Shown here piece after piece: positions 40,275-50,694 of a stretch of DNA of 64,000 nt. The DNA comes from Hippopus hippopus. Lineage: Eukaryota > Mollusca > Bivalvia > Cardiida > Cardiidae. The notes beneath the pieces were generated by a model, which had not been told where the DNA came from, searched no databases, and saw only the letters and a list, made by a program, of their open reading frames with translations. The stretch spans positions 18,312,521 through 18,376,520 of the forward strand of contig OX328113.1 of NCBI GenBank assembly GCA_946811185.2, written 5' to 3'. Each line of letters begins with the position of its first letter. Positions within the stretch are counted from its first letter, which is position 1. A program made the translations under genes and the position numbers.

Positions 40275-40503
40275 TTAAGTCTTTACCAAACGACAAAATT
40301 TTAGACTGGACCAAATTGAAAGCATTTGCAGACAACACTTTAGATGTAGCTTAAATAATAATTTCTGTATTTAACAGGATAGAAAACATTGTGAGAAAAG
40401 GAGAAAATGCTGGTTACCAGCATTTTCTCCTTTTCCCACTATGTTTTCAAAAGCCTCCTCTTTCAGGGTCATTAAAAACCAGTATTGTGTGGTAAAGGGT
40501 TAA
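40275..40503 (+). mobile_element. MITE-A, full length with TTAA at both ends
   Basis: TTAAGTCTTTACCAAACGAC to GTGTGGTAAAGGGTTAA; nearly perfect hairpin with centre GCTGGTTACCAGC. Confidence 0.93.
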
Positions 40504-40593
40504 AACATTAAAACTAAAGTTTTATTATGACACACATGTATTTTTTTATAAATGATGTTAATCATCACCAAACTTCATAAAATTAAATTTAAA

Positions 40594-40815
40594 TTTTTAC
40601 CCAACAACAAACTATTAGACATGTAAAAATTCAAAGCATTTGCAGATGACAACCTAAATGTTTTTCAAATGACTAGATTTTTATTTGGGAAGGTAGAAAA
40701 CATGGGAAGAAAAAAAATATGCTGGTCACCAACATTTTCTCCTTTTCCCTTGATGTTTTCAAGAGCCTTTTTCTGAGAGGTCATTCTAAGAAGGGAATGT
40801 TTGATAAAGGGTTAA
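40594..40815 (+). mobile_element. MITE-A copy
   Basis: TTTTTACCCAACAACAAACT start, GCTGGTCACCAACATTTTCT hairpin, end TTTGATAAAGGGTTAA. Confidence 0.85.
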
Positions 40816-40867
40816 AATCTCACATCCCGAGATACAGATACAAAAATTTGCATTTATAAGAATTCAA

Positions 40868-41345
40868 CTTGTAAATGTCATTTCATTTTGATTGTTTAGT
40901 TTACACTGTAACAAGTTTACAACATTTAAAATTTGTGTCAAAGAAAATAAAAAGATATGTTAACAGTACAAGAGCACAATATGTGGGTGGGCATTCAATT
41001 GCACTTTCAACAAAAATTTTGAGCCATACGGAAAAGGGGCATAACTGAGAAAAAAAAAATCTGAAGGTACCTGCCCTCCTGGTATGGGTTCTCCTTTAGA
41101 CAAATAGTAGACAACTGGCCTGGGTTTGAAATAAATATCTTACTTAATTACAGAGATACCAAAAATGTCAAAGTTTTCACTCAACAACAACGATGCTGAC
41201 TGCAGAACTATGTCAAAAGCAGAGCTAAAAATGTAATTCAAAAATTTGATGTAAATTTCATTTCATTTGAACCATCTGTGCACAATTTACACTGTACCAC
41301 ATTTACAACATTTACATTTATACATCAAGAAAAAAAAAATATGTA
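40868..41345. repeat. Pair of ~100-bp direct repeats
   Basis: 40868-40965 and 41245-41345 share AAATGTCATTTCATTTTGA-like, AGTTTACACTGTA-like, TTACAACATTTA and AGAAAATAAA-like blocks. The spacer between them is unassigned. Confidence 0.65.
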
Positions 41346-41349
41346 AATA

Positions 41350-42000
41350 TAATTAGATCAGATTTCTCCATTCGCCTTGCTCACATGCCATGAAGTATCT
41401 ATGTGAGAGAAGCAATTCTTGTGAAGTATTGGTCAATAAATCCAGCATAATGAAGAAAAACCATACACTGACCTGAGCAAAAAAAAAAAAAAGATTTACA
41501 CCAATGATATGCCTTGATAGATATATACAGAATATTATGTTGTAGCGACATTTCTAGTGCTTGTATTTGATTCGAGCAGCATGAAAAAATTTGCAATTGA
41601 TGTCAAAAATTTTCCAGCGTAGCCAGGAAAGTTACTACAGCATAATATTCCTTTTATTATATACCTACAACTTTCAATGACAACATTGTGCAAATCATTG
41701 ACATTTTATTTGAAAACGGTAAACAGAATAACTCAAATAATTGTGTAGTAGCCAGTAACTTCTATTTTATGAGTGGTGGATGAATATTACAGCGTAAAAT
41801 TTTGACCAATAAAATTGCAAATAAATACATGCATATTCTGCATGTGAGTTACGTCATCATTGTCATCATACCATATTTGGAACCGTATTTCACAGTGTGT
41901 AGATATGGATTTTTTTCTGTCGTGTGTGATATTTTATCCGTGTGCAACACATGTATCTTAGCCGGAAAATTTTTTAGGTATATAATAAAAACAAGTTTGC
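41350..42000. other. Unassigned AT-rich stretch
   Basis: Intergenic. Nothing was recognised. Confidence 0.5.
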
Positions 42001-42002
42001 CT

Positions 42003-42192
42003 TTAACCCTTTCAAACAATCTGACTTTTAACAACCCTGAGGACAAGAAAAAGCTGGTAACCAGCATTTTCTCCTTTTCTCGTAATGTTTTCTAACCTAC
42101 CAGCAATAAATTTCAATTTTTGGTATTTTGTTGTCTGCAAATGCTTTCAATTAAGACAAGTCTAACATGTTGTCGTTTTGTGAAGATTTTAA
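42003..42192 (-). mobile_element. MITE-A copy, one hairpin arm shortened
   Basis: TTAACCCTTTCAAACAATCT start, AAAGCTGGTAACCAGCATTTTC, end GTTGTCGTTTTGTGAAGATTTT. Confidence 0.8.
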
Positions 42193-42221
42193 AGCACAAA
42201 GCACAACTTAAATTGCTTTTA

Positions 42222-42299
42222 AGGGACATGTGGATCAAGATACAACTGCATGTTCTGTGCAGTCTGATCTTGGACCTATACTGTTCCTCTTTTGTTTAA
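42222..42299. mobile_element. MITE-B core fragment
   Basis: GGATCAAGATACAACTGCAT and GTGCAGTCTGATCTTGGACC; abuts the next MITE-A. Confidence 0.65.
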
Positions 42300-42524
42300 C
42301 CCTTTACCACACGGCAAAATTTAAGACCTATCCAAATTGAAAGCATTTGCAGAAGACAATTTCATAGTGGCTCAAATGACTCAACTTTTCTTTGATAGGG
42401 TAGAAAACTTTGTGGGAAAAGGAGAAAATGCTGGTTACCAGCATTTTCTCCTTTTCCCACAATGTTTTCAAAAGGCCTCTTCTTCAGGGGCGTTAAAAGG
42501 CGTCATTGTGTGGTAAAGGGTTAA
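42296..42524 (+). mobile_element. MITE-A, full length, near-consensus
   Basis: TTAACCCTTTACCACACGGC to GTGTGGTAAAGGGTTAA, 229 bp, TTAA at both ends; hairpin centre GCTGGTTACCAGC. Confidence 0.95.
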
Positions 42525-42674
42525 TTATAATCTAGCAAAAATTTCTTTGAAATTTGTCATAGCTTGGTTTTCTAACTGATTGAAAGTATTCAGCACTTCT
42601 TATTTAAAACTGAAGAAACAAAATAGGGAGTTTTTGGGTAGAAAAAAATACTCACCTATTGAAATTTCATAGCC

Positions 42675-42780
42675 GTGATCTAACAGTGGAGGACAAAGAT
42701 CAAACTGCACATTCTTTGCAAAGTATTCTTGATCAACACTTACCACAAAATCAACTTAAATTGTTGCTAGAGGTTTAAAG
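42675..42780. mobile_element. MITE-B core, diverged
   Basis: GTGGAGGACAAAGATCAAACTGCACATTC followed by a degraded inverted arm (CTTGATCAACACTTACC). Weak but recognisable. Confidence 0.5.
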
Positions 42781-42917
42781 ATTTACTTCATATTTACAAA
42801 AAATAATACAGAACTAAGGTCTTGGACTAGCATAATTATTAGTTAACAGTGGCATAAACCACCATTCAACACAATACCTCCTTATATCTTAAAATATAAC
42901 CAATTTGCAAAATCAAA

Positions 42918-43158
42918 TTTAATCCTTTAACGAAACATTAAAGTATTAGACCTGTCGAAATTGAAAGCATTTGCAGAAAACAATGAATATCTGAATCAAA
43001 CACTTAAATTAGCATTATGAAAGGAAGAAAACATTGTGAAAAAAGGAGAAAATGCTGGACACCAGCATTTTCACCTGTTCTCACATTGTTTTTTAAAGCC
43101 TGCTGTACTTGGGTCGTTAAAGCTCAGATTTACAAGTACATGTTATTGGCAAAGGGTC
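42918..43158 (+). mobile_element. MITE-A copy
   Basis: TTTAATCCTTTAACGAAACA start, GGAGAAAATGCTGGACACCA hairpin, end TTGGCAAAGGGTCAA. Confidence 0.8.
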
Positions 43159-43251
43159 AAGAAAATTTGAGACAAAGGGAGAAACTGCTCATATTGAGCA
43201 ATTTCACCCTATCTCACAAAGTCTTCTTATCTATTTAATCTTTATCAATAA

Positions 43252-43372
43252 TTTGAGCCATGCTCTGGGAAAATGTGGCTTAATGCATCACCACAAGGCA
43301 CTATACCAAGCACCTCATCATATATTTATGGATCCGTAAAATCCATTTTGTCAGGTGTATTCGCAGTGAAAA
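43252..43372 (+). mobile_element. MITE-C, left half
   Basis: GAGCCATGCTCTGGGAAAAT, TTAATGCATCACCACAAGGC and ATCCGTAAAATCCATTTTGTC. Confidence 0.65.
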
Positions 43373-43465
43373 AGCAAAACAAATAACTGAAAATGTCTTG
43401 AATAGTTAAGTTTAACCGTTTACCAGACAACAAAATTTTAGAACTGTCCAAATTGATAGCAGATG

Positions 43466-43686
43466 TTAACCCTTAGGCTGCTAATCCCGACTCACTTACT
43501 TTTTGCGGACAGTGTAGATCAAGATCAGACTGCACAGAACGTGCAGTCTGATCTTGGGTCTGCACTGTCCGATAAGGAGATAGTTTTCTCCAAAAGATAA
43601 GTTTGAAAAGCATTGAAAAGCATTATTCTGGTTTTTACTATCGGCTTGAAAGTTTTATGTAACTTATTCAGCAGGATACGTGTTAC
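43466..43686. mobile_element. MITE-B nested inside MITE-A
   Basis: TTAACCCTTAGGCTGCTAAT to CAGCAGGATACGTGTTAC; core GATCAGACTGCACAGAACGT with inverted GTGCAGTCTGATC. Target TTAA at the left, TTAC at the right. Confidence 0.9.
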
Positions 43687-43813
43687 ATGAAATGTGGCTC
43701 AGATGACAGGATTTGTCTTTGGAAGGGTTGGGTAGGTAACCAGCATTCTTTCCTCAATGTTTTCAAGTCTTTTTCTTTAGACAGGATACACATCAATCTT
43801 GTTTGGTAATGGC

Positions 43814-45205
43814 ATGGTTCACACAGGTCTTGAAAAACCCTTGAATTTGATCTCTGCCTTATAAAACCCTTAAAAATGATTAAATGCCTTATAAAACCCT
43901 TAAAAACTACAGAAAGTCCTTAAAAAACCCTTTAAAATAGTTTCCCGAGTGAGCTGTAGTTTTATTGCTGGCCGGTCTTAAATATTAGGTCTTTCAAGTA
44001 CACAAAGATAATGGGTACCAGTCTATCATGACATGGGTATACACTTCTACCCGTCCTAATGGTAGCAGAAATACTTGAAAACGGAAAGCGGGATACCACA
44101 CAATGATACGGTATAAAATACGGATCCTTTTCTATGTCGTCTTCGCGAAAAATCGGATGCATTAAAACTGAATCACGACGAGTTCTCCAACAAAACTATC
44201 ATTTGAATTTAACTTTTTTTTGAAAACGAGAAGAAAATGGATATTTAGATGCTTCATCAAGACAAATGGAATAAAAGTTGAAATAGGCATTTTTCCGCGA
44301 CGAGCGGAACTAAAGACGTAGTTTTATACATGATCAAAGAAAGTAGACGCTTTACTATTCATGATCAATAAGCGTTTCAAAAACGTTGAGTGCATGAATC
44401 AGCTCTTTTGAATACGTAATCTGCGATCGTCTGTGAGGGAAAAATCTTCAACCATGAGAAAGTGTGTTTTCAATAAAAAGTGGCTGACAGACCAGAAATA
44501 CAAATCGTGGGTCAGAGAATTGAAGTACGACAAACACAGCGTAATTTGTTGTCTTTTGAAATAAGATAATAGACTTAGGAGAGCATGCCCTGAACTCGCA
44601 TATGAAAAGTAAGAAGCACATCCAATGTACTGCCGCTACTATGACTACACTTATTGCAGCAGCTTTTAAAAGTGCACCAAAGACAAGTGTAGACCCTGTT
44701 CATAGTACTGCTGCCGAATTAACTATCTCCTTACCAACAGATGATACCCAGTTGGGTAACATTCCCACACAAGCAAACACTGCAACATTAGACTTGTTTG
44801 TTTCACGGAATGACACATTGAAAGCTGAAATTTTGTGGACTTTACACACTGTCAGCCAACACTGTTCATTTAAGTCCAATGATGATGTATCAAAACTGTG
44901 CAGAAAAAAAGGGTCAAATAACACTTGTTAGTCAAATTGTTTGAGAAAACATTCAAAAGAGAAGGAAGAGGAACTTAAAAAGGTTGAAGAAGACATCACC
45001 AAGATGGTGGGTTCATTAAAGCAATAGGTAATGAAGACATTTGGTATTGCCATTGTTATATATAGTTACATTGTTATAAACTGTATGAAACCAGTATTTG
45101 TGCATATATTTATAGTGTTTTGTCAGCCTTAAATTTCAAGTTTGAGTCCTTAAAAAATCCTTAAAAAACACTTAAATTTTTCTATCAGTATTTTGTATGA
45201 ACCAT
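43814..45205 (+). mobile_element. hAT-like DNA element with 8-bp target duplication
   Basis: Ends are inverted: ATGGTTCACAC at the left and GTATGAACCAT at the right. It is flanked by GTAATGGC (43806-43813) and GTAATGGT (45206-45213), an 8-bp duplication with one change, as made by hAT transposases. Subterminal runs of CCTTAAAAA-type motifs lie at both ends (43860-43940, 45150-45175). The interior contains a damaged zinc-finger reading frame. Confidence 0.85.
44453..44931 (+). pseudogene. BED-type zinc-finger fragment of a hAT-derived protein
   Basis: From the ATG at 44453 the frame reads MRKCVFNKKWLTDQKYKSWV and on to VICCLLK, then is interrupted. A shifted frame continues DLGEHALNSHMKSKKH and runs open to 44931. 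The pattern is a W-L region, a degraded C-x-x-C and H-M-K-S-K-K-H, as in BED-finger proteins related to hAT transposases. The open frame after it has no recognised domain and no RNase-H catalytic block was seen. The frame break and the element's size make a working transposase impossible. Confidence 0.7.
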
Positions 45206-45715
45206 GTAATGGTCTAATACATGAATTTATCACATAACCTCCCTTGTTTTCAGTGTAATATACCCATTACGAATTTTCTTGTACACGTTTAATATCACTA
45301 TTGTGTGACGTCATTTTTGACGTCATTTTGTACGTATTTCATAGAGGTGAATGGGTTTCTGGATATTACCGCGTGTGCATCTATAGATGGTTTTGCATCT
45401 TCTTATCTATGATTTGTAAAATATTGTTATGTGATAAAAAGAATCTGACATTCGTTGGCCTATGAGATAAAATTTTTATTAAACTCGTCAAGAAAAAATG
45501 TTATTAAGCTCGCCAAAGGATCGCTTAATAACATTTTCGCTAGACTCGTTTAATAAAATCTTATCTCAACGCCAACTCGTGTCAGATCCTATATATCCAT
45601 AACGACACTCTGGCAAAAGGAAAGATTTCTAGTTGCGACCATTTCCCTCCTTTTGCTAAAATGTTTTAAAATGTGGTCTGTTGCAAGAAAAATGTCTGTA
45701 AGAATTTGTAAGTTG

Positions 45716-45849
45716 AGGTAAGATTTTGTTTCAAAACAGTACAGGTGATAATATCAACTCGAAATGAACACATCTAATGACTAGGTAAGATTTTGTTTCA
45801 AAACAGTACAGGTGATAATATCAACTCGAAATGAACACATCTAATGACT
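45716..45849. repeat. Perfect 2 x 67-bp tandem duplication
   Basis: 45716-45782 and 45783-45849 are identical by eye, each starting AGGTAAGATTTTGTTTCA. Confidence 0.95.
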
Positions 45850-45876
45850 ATCACTACAGTCTCATTATAGTATAAT

Positions 45877-46259
45877 GGCAATAGTGTGCTAGTTGGTCAC
45901 AGTGAAATCGATACATAACAAAATCTTGGACCTGTCCAAAATAAAAGCATTTGAAGACAAGAAAGTAAATGTAATTCAAAAATTGAAATTGTCCTTAATA
46001 ATATAACGCAAATAGTGTGTCAGTTGGTCAGGGTGAACTCTATACATAACAAGAAAGTCTTAGACCTGCTGAAAATGAAAGCATTCGGAGACAAGAAAAT
46101 AAATGTAATTCAAATTTTGAAATTGTCCTTGGATGGGTAGACAACATTGCGGGAAATGGAGAAAATGCTGGTCACCAGCATTTTCTCCTTTTTCCATGAT
46201 ATTTTCAGAAGCCTTCATTTTCAGAGTCATAAAAACTCAGGCTTGTGTTCTAAAGAGTG
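45877..46259 (+). mobile_element. MITE-A with its 5' half tandemly duplicated
   Basis: The block GCAATAGTGTGCTAGTTGGT..GACAAGAAAGTAAATGTAAT at 45877-46007 repeats with changes at 46008-46138. Only the second runs into the hairpin (GCTGGTCACCAGC) and the right end TTGTGTTCTAAAGAG. Confidence 0.8.
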
Positions 46260-46514
46260 GAACAAAAAAGGATTTTTGGGTTGAAATGTAAAGAGTGAAA
46301 CATAAAAAAATCTTATAAATGAGTCTTCATTCCTAAATACGTATAAAAAATAATTCTGAAATTTTATAATACCTGTTCTGTGTTGTTTCTTTGGACTGTT
46401 TGTGTATATACAAATGACACAATATTGATGTTACAGTAAACCTCCTGGAACAACTTTGCAGCTGTAGTGTTTGAAAACTTCCATGCAAAAAATAAAATAG
46501 GCATTCGGTTTTAA

Positions 46515-46655
46515 TTAACCCTTTACCGAACAGTCCAAAGTTTTAATAGCACTGAGATTTTTTTGAAAATATTGTAGGACAAGGAGAAAATGCTAGTTAT
46601 CAGCATTTTCTCCTTTTCCTACAATGTTTCAGAAAAGGTTTCTTCCTTAGGATCC
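46515..46655 (-). mobile_element. MITE-A, 5' part with hairpin
   Basis: TTAACCCTTTACCGAACAGT start; hairpin AAATGCTAGTTATCAGCATTT; the second half is missing. Confidence 0.75.
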
Positions 46656-47002
46656 TTTTATCACGAATAAAACAATAATTTACCAACCAATCACACAACA
46701 TGACAGCATCTCTATACAACTGTACAGGTAACTAAGCTAAAGGCCCCTTCACAAGCCCTGAAATCATTCATCAACTGTACACTCATACCTTTCAATTACT
46801 ACAGCTTGACAACTATACACTCATACTGTAGCCATACATTCATACATGTATCTCAACTTTATTGTTTTACCCTAAATATATAAAATAAAATGTACAATTA
46901 GAACCCACCCTGGATTGTTGGATTTAGTGGAAAAATATTACCTTCAAACCTGCAATGGCCATTGCTTGTGTTCAGCAACCACCTATACAAGGAACCAACA
47001 GC

Positions 47003-47280
47003 TTAATTCTTTACCATATGACAATTCAGATTTGTCCAATTTAAAAGTATTGGCAGAAAACAAATGCAGGCTGGAATGACAGGATTTCTTTTAAAGGACA
47101 GTAAACATTTTGTGAAAAGGAGAAAAATACTTTGGATAACATTTTGGGAAAAGGAGAAAACAGCAATATCTCCTTTTCCCTCATTGTTTTCTACAATTTC
47201 CAAGACGTGTCATATTTTTTGCATGCAAATGCTTTCAATGTGCACATATTTAAAGACTTGTTTTGTTGTAAAGAGTTCAA
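47003..47280 (+). mobile_element. MITE-A fold-back derivative forming the EXTL3 3' flank
   Basis: TTAATTCTTTACCATATGAC start. Both outer arms carry the same 5'-type block (AAAAGTATTGGCAGAAAACA and inverted GCAAATGCTTTCAATGTGCA). End TTGTTGTAAAGAGTTCAA. It stops 5 bp from the EXTL3 stop codon. Confidence 0.78.
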
Positions 47281-47285
47281 CCATT

Positions 47286-47495
47286 CTAAATATATTTAAA
47301 ACACTTTTGTTTATCGTGAGAGATTCTAGTTTTGAACAAAATTGAGTCAACTCTATACTGTGTGTACAATAAGGGCATGTATCCATATACTTTGACAAAA
47401 AAATTGATACACTTATGTCGCTCGTCAAAGTGGGATGCGTCTAGAGCAAGAGTCTGTGGACAGCCAGGGCATCTAAAGGTCCACCTGGATGTTAC
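47286..47495 (-). CDS. EXTL3: EXTL3 exon 9 (C-terminus)
   Basis: Acceptor TTTCGTAG. Encodes [40 protein letters not shown] and the end QKCFKYI with stop TAG at 47288-47286. The sequence just 3' of the stop is a MITE-A derivative. The nearest AATAAA on this strand is about 46863-46858. Confidence 0.96.
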   Translation of the reverse strand, partial: VTSRWTFRCPGCPQTLALDASHFDERHKCINFFVKVYGYMPLLYTQYRVDSILFKTRISHDKQKCFKYI

Positions 47496-50400
47496 CTACG
47501 AAATGGAGAAAAAATAAGTCTGATTAAATTAAAGTACATGATTCAATGTAGTACCCCTATAATTTTAACTTCTGACAAACTGCTAAACAGTCATTATGAG
47601 CAGTATTGGTATCATATCATGTATACACACTGTCCAGAGTTTTAATGACCCTTAGGAAGAAGCCTTTCAAAAACATTGTGGGAAAAGAAGAAAATGCTGG
47701 TAACAGGTATTTTCTCCTTTACCATAATGCTTTCTACCTATTCAGAGAGAAATCCTAACAATCAAAGGTGAAGGTGAAGGAATCTGAATCTAGATTCGAT
47801 TCTCACTCAAGACACTGCGCTGTTTTTTTTTCTAAGACCTGGGCCTTGAACTAGCCAAACCCAGGACACAATGAATAAGGGAGCTGCTGCCATGATTAAC
47901 TGCTATAATATTGAAAGTGTCCATGGACAAGACTCTTCAAAGACCTGGCCTCGACCTAGCGAAACCCAGGACACAAAAAAGGGAGCCATGATAAAACTGC
48001 AATAATATTGAAAGTGGGGTAAAACATCATTCAATAAATCAACAGTCTTCAATGGGTTAATGACCAACTAAAGCAGATCAGAAGACTTACCTTTACAGGG
48101 GGTTTTCTAGTTATATGTGAGACCAGAAAGTTCATGGCAATATCTTCACAATTCATGTACTCATCAACTTTTTCTCGGATAGCTTGTGGCATCATGTAAC
48201 TATACAGGTAGGCATAATACTAGAAGAAAAAACAGCCAACATTTTACTGTTGTCAAACTATTCAGTGTCTTAGTGAACCTGAGGACTATGGCTCTTGAAA
48301 ATATTAAAGGAAAAGGAGAAAATGCTAGTAGCCAGCATTTTCTCCTTTTTTTTTTCAGAAAAGAGCTTGCTCAAATTCCTCCTTAACTCTTTACAAAACA
48401 ACATAATTTGAGACTTGTTTAAGTTGACAGAATCTGCATTCCAAGGATTAAATGTGGTTCAAATGAAGGAATTTGTGCTGAAACGAGCAGAAAACATTGT
48501 GGGAATAGGAGAAAATGCTGGTTACCAGTATTTTCTCCTTTTCCCACAATGTTTTCTTTTCAAAAGCTTTATTTTCAGGGTCCATGAAAAAACTGGATTG
48601 TGTGGTAAAGGGTTATTCTCAGGGTCAATGAAAAATCTGGATTGTATGGTAAAGGGTTATACAAATTTGCAGCACAAAAGTTGAAAAAAGATCCTTGGAA
48701 AATATGGCTATATTGTTGGAGATGGTGGCAAAGGTGTAGAGTATGAGGTTCAAGGTTTAAATCCATTAACTCTTTACTAGACCACAAAATTTCTGACCTT
48801 TCCTAATTAAAAGCATTTGCAGACGACAAAATGAATATGAAGGCAAATTAATTCTTGCTCAAATGGTGAGATTTGTCTTTGATAGAATAGATAAGATTGT
48901 GGGAAAAGAAGAAAATGCTGGTTTTCAGCAATTTTTCCTTTTCCCACAATGTTTTCAAAAAGCTTCTTCCTTGGGGTCAATTAAAAACACTGCACTGTGT
49001 GATAAATGGTTTAGGGACAATTATCCAGTCTCTGAATAATTCTTGGTGGAACGAGGCAACGTCAGTGTATCAAAGCCACAAGTTTTACATATAAAGTAAA
49101 TAGCTGACATTATACAAAAGCGACATGGAATTCATGCTTGCCTTGTGGAAGAAAGCAGCACCAGTAAGCACCATTGACATTTCACAGGAATAATTTGAGT
49201 TGTACAACCATGAATCATGTTTTACATCCCAAGCGTGGTATCGTCCTGGAAATCCAACTATACGGTCCCTTTCTTCCCGCCATACCCTACAAATTTCAAC
49301 AGGAACAGTTAAAATAGTAAGAATTGCACAACCATAACTCATTAAGTCTTCACAAGATGACAATCTTTAAGACTTATCCCTTATGAACACCTTTATCAAG
49401 GACAAGTGAGGTGAGCCATGCACTAGTAAAAGGGGGTTTAATGCATCTATGTGATGCATTATACCAAGTAAGTTATCATATCATTAGGGATCCATAAAGT
49501 CCATTTAGTCTAACAACCAGCTAAATTATGAGTTAAAATGAGCAGAAAATTTACCAAAAGCAGACAGTTTCAACCCAGGTCAGCCTGCACAGGCTGACTG
49601 GGTTGATACTTTTAGCAGGTGCATTAGATACACTTTTCACAAGAGCATAGCTAAATTGTGGCTAAAATTGTAGAATATTTTGCTGAAAGGGTAGAAAACA
49701 TTGTAGAACAAGAAAATGTGGTCAGGGTCAGAACGCCAAGGGACAGTTTGGCAAAGGATTTCATAAACCTGGTTTTGAGTTTCAAGCTGTGTTAGAATGT
49801 AGAAGTTAGATGTGTGTTTCAGTTACACATGTACCACAGTTGACAGTGCACCTAACTCAAACAATGCATGGATAGGCTCACTTTAATAACGGGTTTTTTT
49901 TGGATTTGTTTAATTAATGAAAGCTTATTTCTAATGCTAACTTGTGTAAAATCTTATATATCTCAATCCATTTTCAACCAAATGTGTTAACAAATTTTCA
50001 AATAGTGGAAACCTAATTGGACTGGAGATATTAGGTATTCATAACAGACCTGAACCCAAACACAATCTCATCATGGCGTAAATGTGAATCATCATCTATA
50101 CTGAGCACAGCCTCTGTTTCAATGGCTTCAAATGGAAGAAATCTGTTGTTTAGACTGTTCTTTTTTGTCTTTACTACCTGTAATAGTGATTTACAACAAA
50201 ATCCAGAGTTTAAAAACCCTGAGGAAGAGGCCTTTTGGAAACATTGTGGGTATAGGATAAAATGCTGGTAACCAGCATTTTCTTCTTTTCCCACAATGTT
50301 TTCTATCCTATGAATGACAAATTCCATCATTTGAGCCATATTTAAATTTTCATCTGCAGATGCTTTCATTTTGAACAAATATAAATTTTTCTTATGTGTT

Positions 50401-50659
50401 AAACGGTTACCTCTCTAACAAGCAATCCTCTTTTTTGACACGTCAAGAGAGTAAACCTTTTTAAAACATTGTGGGAAAAGGAGCAATGGCTTGTTACAAG
50501 CATTTTTTTCTTTTCTTGCAATTTTTTGTTCCCTATCAGAAAACATCAGTTCATTGTACAGGTTTCAATTTTGAAAAATTGTTGTTTGCAGATGCTTTAA
50601 ATATGAAAAAGCCGAAAATTTACAGTTTATTATGCAAGGGTTAACCCTTTACCAAATAA

Positions 50660-50694
<35 letters not shown>

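Larger units (their letters stand above)
43412..45217 (+). mobile_element. MITE-A interrupted by two later insertions
   Basis: The left end TTAACCGTTTACCAGACAAC runs to 43465. The element resumes at 43687 (ATGAAATGTGGCTCAGATGA) after a MITE-B, and reaches ATCTTGTTTGGTAATGG at its right end. A hAT-like element (43814-45205) interrupts it there. The last bases GTAATGGTCTAA continue at 45206-45217 and match the family's GTAAAGGGTTAA end. Confidence 0.85.

Noticed and set aside
44602..44931. Functional gene with a zinc finger
   Set aside because: The finger is split by a frame break and lies inside a hAT-like element with no catalytic domain.
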